Assembly (NCBI GenBank): GCA_946800325.1
Contig: OX326959.1
Coordinates: 13,608,862-13,672,861, forward strand
DNA: 64,000 nt
Direction: 5' to 3'
From: Luzula sylvatica
Lineage: Eukaryota > Streptophyta > Magnoliopsida > Poales > Juncaceae
The position numbers and the translations under genes were made by a program. The notes beneath the pieces are model-generated. The model was not told the origin of the DNA, made no database searches, and saw nothing but the letters and a program-made list of their open reading frames with translations. Every line of letters begins with the position of its first letter. The first letter of the stretch is position 1. Positions 1-11,795 of the stretch are shown piece by piece.

Positions 1-13
1 AAAGAGGGAAATT

Positions 14-2107
14 CTAATGCTTCCAGCCCTTGGAATAGCCTTTCACCATGTATGGCTCCAAAAATCCAATGAACTAGATTAAAATGATAAATAAGCACAT
101 TGATGCTAAATATAGTTTGCCAATAATAACTAATTTATTTTGTATTAATATGATAGAAAATATATTTGTTACCTTGGAACCATCGGAGGACCATCTGGCC
201 CCATATCCTTCGCAGACACGGATCTCAAAGACCAAACCGTAAGGCTGGATCAAATGAACGTTCATCCAACAACAATTATCTAAGAACTTGTTAATCACTT
301 CCAATGCCAATTGGTTCTTGTTCGAATCTACAAAAAGAAATAAATGGAAATTTCTTTCATGTTAAGAGAAAAAGGAATAATATTGTAGAAAAAAAAAAGG
401 AATATACCGTTTCCTTGAACTTGACCCCACCATTCTTCACTGCTTCTTTCGGCGTGTTTTGCTAGTGCTCTTGCAGCTTCGCTTAAGGTACAACCTTTCA
501 TCTACATTTATAAAACACATATTATATACTTTTTAATGTCAAAACTAATAAGATAGAAAGGAAAACAAGGGAGAATTTCATATATCAAATTTACCCGTTG
601 AAAAACTCAAATCCATCTATCAAATTTACTGTTTGCCAAATATATTAGATAACTTTGATATCTTTTAAATTTAGATGGACAAAATTGATAAATTAACTTC
701 CATTTTGTGGAAGGGCAAATTTGATATTTATAGTTCTGGAAGGTATAATTTTGAAGAGGGGGGTAAATTTGATATTAACAGTTTTGGAAGGGCACATATG
801 AAAAGTTCCATAAAAAGATTATAACATACATCGGGTTGATAAGATTTAGTCGCAGATGATAAAAGTATCGATCTCGAAGGAGGCAGGGCATCGAGAACCG
901 TGCCAGCAGTGCGGGCCATACCTATGAGTCTCCCAATCCCTTCATAACATAGTCCCTTAAATTATTTGCAAAGTATATATGAGATTTTAATTTACTCAAA
1001 TATATGTAATTTAATAACAAAACTCACATTAAGAATTTCTTTAAGGATAATATAAGGTTGCGACAAAGATGGATTCGAAACTGAAATTGCTAAAACGCCA
1101 CTAGCATTCTCTCTCTCCTCTGAGTAGAATTTTCTATAGACGGCCACACCTGAAAATTCAAATTTTTATTTAAGGAACTAACTAACTAAATATATTTAGA
1201 TATATCCTATATAAAGTATACTTTATACCTTCTTCAATGGTTGAAACTCCTGGAAGCACATTTTCGAGTTTTTCCACTTGCAGCATTTCATAAAATGAAT
1301 TATATTCTACAACTCTCTACAGAAATTATTAAATGTGTATTAGAAGGGTAAATTTGATATTTCGGGGTCTTGAAAGTTATATATGTATGATTAATTACCT
1401 CGACTCGAAGCAAGAGACATTTGTTAAACAAAAGCACGGAGCCTTGATCGACTCTGTTTCAATTAAATAAACACAAAAAAGGAAGAAATAAAATTATTAA
1501 ATGAAATAATAATTAGAATATAGATCTGATTAGCTTACTTATTGTAATTACCAGTTGCTAATCTCCCTTCAACCTTTTTCGTCCCATCTGGATCAATGAA
1601 AAAAAAATACTATATATTAATTACTAGATAAATATTATTTTGCTTATTAATTTATGTCTAATAGAAATAAGAAATGGTGTGCCTTTGAGTTGCGAGAAGT
1701 ATGGCTCTTGAACATGAAGCTCGAAATTAACACTTTCATATATCTAAATTGCATGAAAATAAACACAATTAAATTAATACAGACAAGCAAAATAAACATG
1801 TAAAAAGAATTAAATATAAATCAATGGTGCTAACATTGGATAATTTCGATCCATTTTGTGAAATTAGTGCATCCCAAATGATATCATCATTTATAGAAGA
1901 TTCTTCTTCGACTGGAAGATTCATCCCAAAATCTTCTTTTCTTGTGAAACGGCGCGATTCTAAGCACTTCCCTAATTCTTTTGCTAAATGCTTGTATAAT
2001 GGATATTCTGGAACTCCATTACCAATCTGGTTCTCTGAAATTGTTTTTTTTTTTTTTTGAGTTTTTCTCTGAAATTGTTAGATTGAATAAACATGTGTTT
2101 AACAGCA

Positions 2108-2173
<66 letters not shown>

Positions 2174-2371
2174 GATCAGCTGTGAATGGAGTGTTGCGCC
2201 GGGGTCAGCATCGAGGAGTAAGCGGGAGCAAAATTCACGGGACAAGGCGAAATCGGAGTAATCGCCGGAGACGAAGGAGTATAGCGTGAAGCGGAGAAGC
2301 TCCTCTATTGAATCGGAGATTTGCACGGCGTTGACGCCAGGTGAGGCCGGCGCCGATCCCTCCATTTCCAT
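14..2371 (-). CDS. ASCH-domain protein, 11 coding exons, 402 aa
   Basis: Exons read on the minus strand: 2371-2173, 2034-1835, 1743-1683, 1587-1539, 1453-1399, 1316-1229, 1149-1028, 955-830, 501-408, 327-173, 73-14; they sum to 1209 nt and every junction keeps frame. The ASCH signature GxKxxExR is visible as GTKKVEGR (about residues 155-162, built across exons 3 and 4), preceded by FELHVQEPYFSQLK and followed by LLFNKCLLL. The C-terminal part (MARTAGTVLDALPPSRS, EEWWGQVQ, NCCWMNVHLIQPYG, YGARWSSDGSK, SKGWKH at the stop) matches the plant ASCH-domain family. ASCH domains have a PUA-like fold and are thought to bind RNA; the plant protein's own role is not established. Most family members start near MEGS, so I chose the ATG at 2371; one at 2365 and an in-frame one at 2437 are alternatives. 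Intron 3 has a GC donor. The gene looks intact. Confidence 0.88.
2112..2168. repeat. (GA)n microsatellite in ASCH intron 1
   Basis: About 28 uninterrupted AG dinucleotides. On the coding strand this is a CT run that begins within a few bases of the intron 1 donor (GT at 2172-2171), so repeat length directly changes the sequence following the donor. Confidence 0.95.
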
Positions 2372-2474
2372 TATTACGCTCGAACCGATCGAACTGAATG
2401 AGTATCCGTCAGAGGTTCTGACCTGGGGCTTGACCAAAGCCCTTTGGGCAGAGATCTTGTCCCAATAATTTCTT

Positions 2475-3609
2475 CACCGTCCGATCTATTCTAATCACGA
2501 TGAGTATCCCTCCATTTCTATTTTCATTGATATTTATCAGAAATTAATTCTTTAAAATGATAATAATTGTGGAATTAGTAGAGGGAATTGGATATTAAAA
2601 TTCTTCATAATCTAATTCTTTGTTTGGTACAAAGAATTGTGGAGAGAATTAGAAGGTGGAGTATCTTGATATTTCATTTTTGCTCCATATTTTCACTCCA
2701 ACAAAAGCTAGAATTACAAAATGGAGAATCTTGTTATTCCTATAATAATAATAATAATAATAATAATTGTTATTATTATTATATAGAAAAATTATAATCA
2801 AAGAATAATTATATTATAATGATTCAATCTATATAATTAATATAATATTATATATTATAATGATATAATTTATTAGTCAAAATAATTATATTATATCTAT
2901 ATAATTAATATGATAATATATATTATTATAAATAATATCTATATAATTAATAATAATAATAATAATAATAAATAATAATAATATTATTAATATAATATTA
3001 ATTAATATTAAAATAATATTATAATTAAAATAATAATTATTATTATTATAATATATTAATATTAATATGTTAATATTAGTTTCATATATTATGTAATGTT
3101 AATATATTATTATTATTATTATTATTATTATATTAATAATATTAGTATGTTAATATTATAATAGTATATTATATCAATATGCTAATATAATATATTAATT
3201 AAAAATATTAATATATTAGTATTATTTACAATATTTTAATATTAATATTATGAATATATATTATAATATATTATATTATAATTATAATTAATATTATATT
3301 ATATTATAATTAATATTATATTATTATTACTATTATTATTATAATAATAAAATTAGTACAATAATAATACTACAATTAATAATATTATGATGATTTTATA
3401 TTTTAATAATGTTATATTATAATAATATTATTTATTTATTTAAATTTTAAACTAATTTGATTACAAAAATAATATTATAATAATATAATATAATAATAAC
3501 AACAACAACAACAACAACAACAATAATAATTATAATAATATTATAAAATTATAATAATATAATATTATAATAGCATAACAACAATAATAATAATAAGTAT
3601 TATTATTAC

Positions 3610-3683
<74 letters not shown>

Positions 3684-3697
3684 GAAAAAGAAAAAGA

Positions 3698-3739
<42 letters not shown>

Positions 3740-3895
3740 AACATTATAATAATATAATATTATAATACCATAACAACAACAATAATAATAATAATAATAT
3801 TAATTATTATTATTATTATTATTATTATAATTATAATAATAATAAGTATTATTATTACTATAATAATAATAAGAAGAAGAAGAAGAAGAAGAAGA

Positions 3896-3957
<62 letters not shown>

Positions 3958-4550
3958 TAACATTATAATAATATAATATTATAATAAAAAATGCTACAAT
4001 CACATATATAATTCACCGAAATGATACCGAATTGACTTTTTAGGTAAATATAAAATGGACCCCACACGTTTTTATTTCCATAATAACATAATCGGTGTTG
4101 TTTCGGTGGATTAATTCTGGGACTGTATCATTTTTGATATTATAATACCATAACAATAATAATAATAATAATAATAATAATAATCATAATAATCATAATA
4201 ATCATAATAATAATAATAATAATAATAATTATTATTATTATTATAATAAGAAGAAGAAGAAGAATAATAATAATATAATAACATAATAATAATAATATTA
4301 GAATAATTTAATATTAAATGATAATACTGTGATATTGTATTAATTTTAATCAAACATTTGTTCTATATTTTCAATAATGAAATTCCATAATTTTTCTAAC
4401 CAACCAAACAAAGAATTATACTTTCCAGCATCTTATAATTCGGACATCCAAACAAACTGTGGAATTACTAATTCCAGAATTTTTTTCTCCTCCACCTTAT
4501 AATCCAATTCCACTCTACTAATTCCGCTTGCCAAACGGCCCCTAACTTCT
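2475..4550. repeat. TAA-rich low-complexity block, possibly inside a degraded TIR element
   Basis: The core, about 2741-4310, is almost only A and T, dominated by TAA/TTA trinucleotide runs (for example 3612-3682 and 3900-3957), with short AAC runs (3499-3522) and GAA runs (3871-3897, 4249-4262). The ends are ordinary sequence and partly inverted copies of one another: GGAATTAGTAGAGGGAATTGG near 2571-2591 resembles the reverse complement of 4504-4530. The right end reads CCAAACGGCCCC followed by TAA, which resembles a PIF/Harbinger (Tourist-type) terminus and its three-base target; the matching left terminus is not recognisable. Within the core a unit of about 200 bp recurs near 3540, 3738 and 3960. 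No gene is visible. Confidence 0.6.
3987..4136. mobile_element. 150-bp MITE with 11-bp target-site duplication
   Basis: The ends are imperfect inverted repeats: AAAAATGCTACAATCAC at the left against AAAAATGATACAGTCCC read inward from the right, and both arms continue with CCACCGAAA/TTCACCGAAA-like sequence. The flanks carry ATATTATAATA at 3976-3986 and 4137-4147. The neighbouring related unit at about 3749-3775 reads straight through this site without the insert, so it serves as an empty site. A 9-11 bp duplication suits the Mutator superfamily; there is no coding capacity. Confidence 0.75.
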
Positions 4551-6040
4551 CCGTCTCTTTTGTGATCATTTCGGAAAAGAGAGCCTTTCTTTCTGAACAC
4601 TCGATATCAATGAAAATAGAAATTCCAATTTACCATTTCCTGTATTTTCTCATGCTTCAGGTTGCTCCTCCCTCCCCCCTCAATATATCTTTCAACGTAT
4701 AATTTCACAAGCATAATTATTAAAAATGGTATTTTTTTTTTATATTTTTGACCTGCAATTTGTATACGTTTATCTTTCGTTACTGAAAAAGTTCAACCCC
4801 ATAAGAAATGCAATAATCATATGTACATAGATTTTTTTATCTAGATTTGCACTTCGAAATACAGGTGACAATCAAATTTAGAATTTATAAAATTTTATTT
4901 TCACTTAAAAATTTATGTGGCTGTATTGTGATTTGTCACGTATGTTTCTAATATTATTTATTATAATATTATAATATTTATGTATTATTTATTATAATAT
5001 TTTAATAGCATGTATTATTTATTTTTAATATATTTTTATTTTTTTATAATAGTTTAATGTGTATTTATTATTTATTAAATTATAAAGATTTATAAAATAA
5101 AATTATGGGGGGTATAATGGTCATTTTTTAAAAAGCATAACAAAAAAATAGGAGATTTTTGAGAGAACCTAAAAATGTTAGGGGATTTTGAAAGAAGAAA
5201 CAAATATAGAAGATTTTTGAGGAAATTTAAAAAAATATAGGCGGTTTCCTAAAAAGGTAAGGATTTTTTCATAATTTACAGAAAAGTTAGGTGATTTTTG
5301 AAGAATTCCCCATTTATATTTTGTGATAATTATGATATTTTCATTGTAAGCTTACCAATTTTAGTAATAAAAAGAAATATTTATAGATATTGGCAATTTA
5401 TTTTGCAAAATTTTAAAAGAAAAAAAAACAACTTTTGTTTTTTTTTTATCTTCTGAATCTTGATTTTTATTTGCTACATAAAATAAAACTAAAATAATTA
5501 ATTATACAAATACATTTTCATTTTTTTATCTTGCCCAAAATTAGAACAAAAAACATGAAAAGACTATACAAAACTGTATATATGTATCTTTTGAGTAATA
5601 TTTTATTTTGTGTTATAACTACTACTCAATATCATCACTGTCATTTATTCAGGTATCATGATATCAATGTTTGTACTGTGCGGACAATATGCTGTATGCA
5701 CCATGTTATTATTCTCAAAACTAACATGGCTGGAATAAAACCTGTAATTATTGGATGAATGCATTCAAATATAATAAAATCATTGAGGTATCATGCATTC
5801 AATTAATTATTTGTTGAGATTATTCAATAACAAATAATATCCAATAAAATAAGAAAAAAAAATATTATTTTCTTAATAAAATGGTTATCCAGTAAATATG
5901 TGCAATTGTGGGTACGGTTATCATTTCTAATAATAAAAGAAATTCACTCCCCAGCTAACATAAATGGCATTTCTGTGATTTCATTCTCTCTCTCAAATCC
6001 AGATTTTGCTTTCCTTACCCACAAAATACTTCCCAAAATA
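4551..6040. other. AT-rich intergenic region
   Basis: I see no gene. The stretch 5100-5310 contains repeated phrases of the type 'aggggattttgaaag', which resemble the end of the GGGAAATTTTC element family seen intact at 15469-16344. The rest is T- and A-rich spacer leading to the promoter of the gene at 6728. Confidence 0.6.
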
Positions 6041-6133
6041 ACTCCCATTACTTTTCACCTAAACAATACACAATACAGAAGAAGAAGAAGCCAGGTCGCT
6101 TTCTTTCTCCTCTCGCTCTCGCCATTTTTCTTG

Positions 6134-6720
6134 GTAAACCCTCTCTCTCTGTCTCCCTCTCGTTGTCTGTCTTTCTCTCTGTCGGCGATCTGATCTTTGT
6201 TGTTTACTTGTATATTCTTAAAAACAAGCACATTTTAGCGTCGTTTGTTAGATCCAGAGGTAGCTTCGGAGAGGTTGATTTGATTTGTTTCTTTGCTTAA
6301 TCTCGATTTTGTTTTTAGAGTAAGTTACTCGGATCTGGGTTTCTTGTTGTTTGCAGTTTTTATTGGTGTTTTTTTTGGGTTTTATGCTTGTATTAGATCT
6401 ACTGTAGTTTGTGGAGTACTGGAATAAACCCTAAAAACTTGTGAATTGACTTTGAATTTTTCGATTTCAATGTGGAATTCTCATTAGGTTTAGTTTAAAA
6501 TGATTAGCTTTTGTGAGTGATTCTTAAATTACAAATATATCAGAACTATTTCTCACTCAGTTTTGGGAATAAGCAGCATTCTACCGTGATTACATTTTAG
6601 GAATGAACTCAAATTACAACTTTAGTAAAACATCATTCTTTTAGAAAATCGATGTTTTTCCTTGTCCTCATAATATAATAATCACAAATTCACCTAATTT
6701 CTTTTTTTGTTCTTTTTCAG
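6134..6720 (+). other. Probable leader intron of the TOG/ARM gene
   Basis: The leader around 6060-6190 is rich in CT runs, as is common for plant 5' leaders. A donor-like TTG|GTAAAC lies at 6133/6134. A strong pyrimidine tract ending in CAG lies at 6720, just seven bases before the start codon. An intron here would place the ATG at the head of the second transcript exon. The donor position is inferred. Confidence 0.55.
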
Positions 6721-6727
6721 AGAAACA

Positions 6728-7985
6728 ATGTCAGATAGTGAAGTAAAAGATCTCAAATTAAAAGACACAAATGGAAAAATGCCAAAACCCATATCAGAAA
6801 ATAACAACCCAAATTCAAATTCAAATCCAAATTTGAAAGAAGGAGAAACTTTGAGCAACAATGGATCAGAGCCTGCAATTATAGACGTAGAATACATCGA
6901 TTCCGAAAATCTAACTGAAATTGAAGATCTCGATTCTTGCATGACGGTACATACGAATTTTCAATTACAACCATCAATAACAGGCTTTTATGCAAATTTC
7001 CAATTTGTTGTAACAGACACTAATGACAAGGTTGGATTCGAAAGATTGGGTCACAATATGTGAAGCATTAAACAATGTGCGTCAAATCTCCATTTACCAC
7101 AAGGACAAATTATCAGACCAATTGTAAGTGAACACTAAATTTTAAATATCAAGGGCCAAAATGTAAATTTTGATTTTTAGGACCATTTTGCAATTTACTT
7201 TCTTAACAGGGAACTAGTGATAAATATGGTAGTGAAGGCTCTGAAGAATCCTCGAAGTGCAGTAATTAAAACCGCATTAATGACTTGTTCAGATATTTTC
7301 AAAGCTTATAAAGATTTAATTATCGATTCTCTCGATCCCTTGGTACCTTCTTATTTAAAAAAAATACCCCTGTATTCTCCCATATTTACTGAAAAACCAT
7401 ATAATTTTATTTTGTTTTATTTATCCAGTTGGTACAATTATTTTTGAAATCTTCACAAGATAAGAAGTTTGTTTGTGAAGCCGCTGAGTCAGCCCTAATT
7501 TCGATGACAATCGGGGTTTCACCAACACTTTTATTACCCAAAATTCTCCCCTCTTTGAAGAATAGAAACCCTAGAGTGAGGGCAAAAGCGTCAATTTGTT
7601 TTAGCCGTAGCGTTCCCCATCTCGTAAGTTCACATTCTTATTTTTATGTTTTGCAGAAGTATATGTGACATTTTTATGTTTGTAGGGACTAGAAGGGATA
7701 AAAACATATGGAATTGACAAACTAATTCAAATTGCCGCGACACAAATAAGTGACCAATTACCCGAATCGAGAGAAGCAGCTCGGTCCCTCGCGTTGGAAT
7801 TACAAGGGGTATATTTGAAAATATTCCAAGAAGAAGATTCGTCTGAAAACCCTAACCCTAATCCTTGGGAAGAGTTTTGCAATGCGAAGCTTTCTCGCTT
7901 GAGCGCTCAAGCAATCTTACGTGTCACCCCTTTGACTTCGACTGCGACTTCGTCGCAAAAGGATTGCCTTGTTGCGAATTGTTAG
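6728..7985 (+). CDS. TOG/ARM-repeat protein, 5 coding exons, 317 aa
   Basis: Exons 6728-6946, 7017-7123, 7210-7342, 7429-7623 and 7686-7985 sum to 954 nt, with canonical GT-AG borders throughout. Residues 1-70 are a polar, Asn-rich, probably disordered leader ending in an acidic segment (DVEYIDSENLTEIEDLD). Residues about 73-300 form a single TOG-like array of HEAT/ARM helices: RLDSKDWVTICEALNNVRQ, ALKNPRSAVIKTALMTCSDIF, LFLKSSQDKKFVCEAAESAL, SLKNRNPRVRAKASICFSRS, GIDKLIQIAATQISDQLPES. This matches the short plant ARM-superfamily proteins with a CLASP/TOGARAM-type TOG domain. TOG domains bind tubulin, so a role in microtubule behaviour is likely by family but not shown. The protein ends with an FCNAKLSRLSAQAILRVT segment and a short tail. 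It is intact, with introns of 62-86 nt. Confidence 0.88.
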
Positions 7986-8526
7986 CAATTTAAGGGGGTT
8001 GCGCGTAATTTTGAGTTTTTTTGGGTTATATGGGTATTATTGGGTATAATTTGAGATTTCTTGTATATTCTTTTATATCGGGGACGAGATTCTTTCTGTT
8101 GAGTTTTGTTTTGTGATTTGGCCGCGTTTCGAATTTGTATGCTTTTCGTTTATGTGGTGTTATTTTTGGTTATATTATGTTTTTGTAAACTTGAGCTTAT
8201 TTTAAAGATTTGTTATAATTGTGTGAACTTTATTTAGTTTGTATGGATTGTTCTTGTGATTAGAGAAATAGACACAAACAAACAAAAAGCATGAAAAAAA
8301 AATCTATTTATTGATCTTTTTAACTTCTGTTTCGTTAGAGACTTGATTAAACCAATAATATTACACACCATGCACTCAAAACCCCCAATCTCATCCGCAC
8401 CCTAATTAATTGATACTAAATTTCCAAATATAACCATTTATCCTATTTAATACATTCCAATTATGTCACCGCGGGACATTTGCGGGGATTATGTAGCGGG
8501 GTGCGTAATATTATTGTGATTAAACT
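7986..8526. other. 3' flank of the TOG/ARM gene
   Basis: T-rich sequence with the likely 3' UTR running to about 8250. A 55-bp segment near 8240-8295 (GTATGGATTGTTCTTGTGAT, then AGAGAAATAGACACAAACAA) recurs in the same orientation near 9089-9145. Otherwise I see nothing. Confidence 0.5.
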
Positions 8527-9080
8527 TGGGTGTTGCTATTGCAACTTGCAAGAGCTAACATGACTTAACAGAAAACAATTTTAAAATGAATCAAACTAAT
8601 GACCATTTTACCCTCATTTATGATAATTGTTATTTATTGTTTTGTAAGTAAATAATATATATTATTATTTCTAATGTACAAAATAAAATTTATCAAATAT
8701 GAAAACATAAATGAATAAATTTACTCGTATATGCTCTCTTGTTAATGAGTATTATTACACAAAATAACACAAAATATGTTTTTCAATTTTCAAAATTGAA
8801 AAAAAATTGTATTCGATCTTTGTATTTGAAAAAAAAAATTGCTAGCCAAGAATATCCAATTTAAAGTTTGAAAAATTATTATTTCTAATATGTTGATTCA
8901 ATGGTATTTGTGCAAGCTATTTTTAAAGATTATGATTTTTTATATATAAAAAATTCTGTGCACATTTTGTGGAATATAACCGTGTTAATAAATAAGAGCA
9001 CCAAATAGTAATCATTATTAATTCAGTGCAAAATAGTCATTTTTTAGAATTTGCTCTTTGTTAAGTCATATTAAACTTTT
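8527..9080. mobile_element. Non-autonomous TIR element, copy 1 (hAT-like, right end eroded)
   Basis: This segment is a diverged, opposite-orientation copy of the element at 43069-43610. Both share, in order, TGCTATTGCAA, a stretch reading CATTTATGATAATTGTTATT, ATTGCTAG..GAATATCCAATTTAAA, and GATTCAAT..TTGTGCAAG. Its left terminus is recognisable, but the right one stops after a TTAAGTCATAT motif and lacks the terminal TTGCAATAG. There is no coding capacity. Confidence 0.6.
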
Positions 9081-9477
9081 GATGTAAGGTATGGACTGGA
9101 TTGTTATTGTAATTAGAGAAATAGTCACAAACAAACAAAAAGTATTAAATAAACGTGTAAAATAAAAATTTGTGCATTTATATGAACTCCAATGAAAATA
9201 GTGCATTTAATAACCTCACAAAAATACCATAGAAAATAAAAAAGTTTAAGAACCTGATGGTCCAAAGTCAGATCGAAAATATCGCAGAAAATTAAAAAAA
9301 TGAAACTATCAGAGAAAATAAAAAGTTTAAGAATCTGACGATTCAAATCAGTTTTATCGGACGTTCGAATGAAGGCGACGTGAAGGCTGTCAACTGCAAC
9401 AAAATTCCCCATTCTAAATTGACGCTTTTAATTAACAAATTTTAAATATTGATTATTAATTGTTAACTCGAAAGAAA
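9081..9477. other. Spacer before satellite A
   Basis: AT-rich sequence holding the second copy of the 55-bp direct repeat (about 9089-9145) and an open frame on the minus strand that has no coding character. No gene is supported. Confidence 0.5.
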
Positions 9478-11795
9478 ATTTGTTTATTTGCAATAGGCGG
9501 TCTTAAACGTCTATCTAGGAGTTGGGGAATCCAAATAACATGTTTTTGAGAAAATTTGAATTGAAAGTTTTACGTCACAACTTATTACGAGATTGTAGAA
9601 ACATTAACAAAGTTTGTTTATTTGCAAAAGGTGGTCTTTGCAATATGTTTAGGCCTCGGGGAGCCAAAATAACGTGTTTTTGAGAAAATTTGAATCGATA
9701 ATTTTACTTCACAACTTTTCACAAGATTGTAGAAGCATTACGAATTTTATTTTATTTTGAAATAGGCGGCCTTAGACATCTACTTAGGAGCCGGGGAAAT
9801 CCAAATAATACGTTTTTGGGAAAATTTGAACCGAAAGATTTACGTCACAATTTTTCGCAATAATGTAGAAAACTTATGTAATTTTGTTTATTCACAATAT
9901 CCGGTATTAGACATCTATTTAGGAGTTGGAGAGTCCAAATAACATGTTTTTTAGAAAATTTAAATCGAAAGTTCTACGTCACAACTTTTCACAAAATTGT
10001 AGAAACATTACGAAACTTAGTTACTTCTCAATAAACACTCTTGGACATCAATTTAGGAGCCGAAGGGTTCAAGCAAAATGTTTTTTGAAAATTTGAATCG
10101 GAAGTTTTACGTCATAACTTTCTAGAATATTATTGAAACATTACCAAAGTTTGTTTATTCGCAATAAGCGATTTTAGCAATCTATTTAGGCATTGCAGTC
10201 AAAATAACGTGTTTTGGAAAAAAATTACAATCGAAAGTTTTACATCACAACTTTTCTCCATATTTTAAAAACATTATGAAATTGACTTTATTCGCTACAG
10301 GTGGTCTTTGCAATGTACTTAGGCCTTGGTTAATCCAAATAACGTGTTTTGAGAAAATTTGAATCAAAAGGTTTCAGTCACAACTTTTCACAAGATTGTA
10401 GAAACATTAGATATTTAGTTTATTCATAGTAGGCGGCCTTAGACATCTATATAGGAGCCGGGGAATCGAAATAGCATGTTTTCGAGAAAATTTGAATCAA
10501 AATTTTTACGTCACAACTTTTCACAAGATTGTAGGAACATGACCAAAGTTGGTTTATTCGCAATAGGTGGTCTTAGCAGTCTATTTAGGCCTTGAGAAGT
10601 CAAAATAATGTATTTTTAAGAATGTTTGAATCGAAAGTTTTGCATCACGACTTTCCACCAGATTATAAAAACAATAAATAATTTAGTTTATTCGCAATAG
10701 GTGATCTCAACAATCTATTTAGGCCTTGGTTAGTCCAAATAACATGTGTTTTTTAGAAAATTTGAATCGAAAGTTTTACGTCACAACTTCTCATGAGATT
10801 GTAAAAATCTTATGAAAGTTTGTTTATTCATAATAAGCGGTCATACATATCCATTTAGGAGTTGGGGAGCCCAAGTAGCGTTTTTTGAGAAAATATTAAT
10901 CGAAAGTTATTTGTCACAACTTTTCACGAGATTGTAAATTTTTTTTATCAAAGTTTGTTTATTCACAATAGGCGGTGTTAGACATCTCTTTAGGAGTTGG
11001 GAATTCCAAATAACGTTTGTTTTTCAAAAATTTTGAATGGGAAGTTTGATGTCACAACTTTTCACTAGATTGTATACCAAATTTGCAATAGGCGGTCGAA
11101 ATATCGTGTTTTTGAGAAAATTTGAATCGAAAGTTTTACGTCACAACTTTTCACGAGATTGTAGAATCATTATGAAAGTTTGTTTATTCGCAATATAGGT
11201 GGTATTAGACATCAATTTACGAGTTTAGGAGTCGAAATGACGTGTTTTTGAGAAAATTTGAATCAAAATTTTTACGTAACAACTTTTCACGAGAGTTTAG
11301 AAATATTATGCAATTTTGTTTGTTTGCAATAGGCGGCCTTAGACATCTATTTTGGAGTTGGGGAGTCTAAATAACATATTTTTTTGAGAAAATTTGAATC
11401 GAAAGTTTTGCATCACAACCTTTCACAAGATTGTAGAAGCATCACGGAATTTTGTTTATTCGCAATATAGGTGACCTTACACACCTATTTACGAGCCGGG
11501 GAGTCCAAATAACGTATTTTTGAGATTGAATCGAAACTTTTACGTCCCAACTTATCACAAGATAGTTGAAACATTACCAAAGTTTTTTTATTCGCAATAA
11601 GCGATCTTAACAATCTATTAATGTCCTGGGTTTCCAAAATAATGTGCTATTAAGAACGTTTAAATCAAAAGTTTTACGTCATAATTTTTACCATATTTTA
11701 GAAATATTACATAATGTAGTTTATTCGTAATAGACGGTCTTAGCAATGCATTTAGGCATTGGTTAGTCAAAATAACTTGTTTTGAGAAATTTTTG
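9478..11795. repeat. Satellite A, about 135-bp monomer, about 18 copies
   Basis: Successive monomers all carry the same ordered phrases: TTATTCGCAATAGGCGGTCT, GACATCTATTTAGGAG, TCCAAATAACGTGTTTTTGA, GAAAATTTGAATCGAAAGTT, TTACGTCACAACTTTTCACG, AGATTGTAGAAACATTA. The 'ATTCGCAATAGGCGG' marker appears near 9488, 9610, 9756, 9892, 10023, 10157, 10292, 10423, 10556, 10691, 10828, 10965, 11083, 11189, 11323, 11459, 11588 and 11724. Monomers are clearly diverged from one another, several have internal deletions (for example around 11080), and I do not see a higher-order period. Remnants resume at about 12672-12718. Confidence 0.92.

Noticed and set aside
1981..2289. Plus-strand frame with an Arg-Glu run
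   Set aside because: It is the GA microsatellite of ASCH intron 1 and antisense of exon 1.
3760..4353. Minus-strand open frames made of runs of Tyr, Leu, Ile, Ser or Asn
   Set aside because: They are translations of TAA/TTA repeats in different frames, not proteins.
5531..5758. 75-codon plus-strand frame
   Set aside because: AT-rich, no domain, no exon-like borders and no family resemblance.
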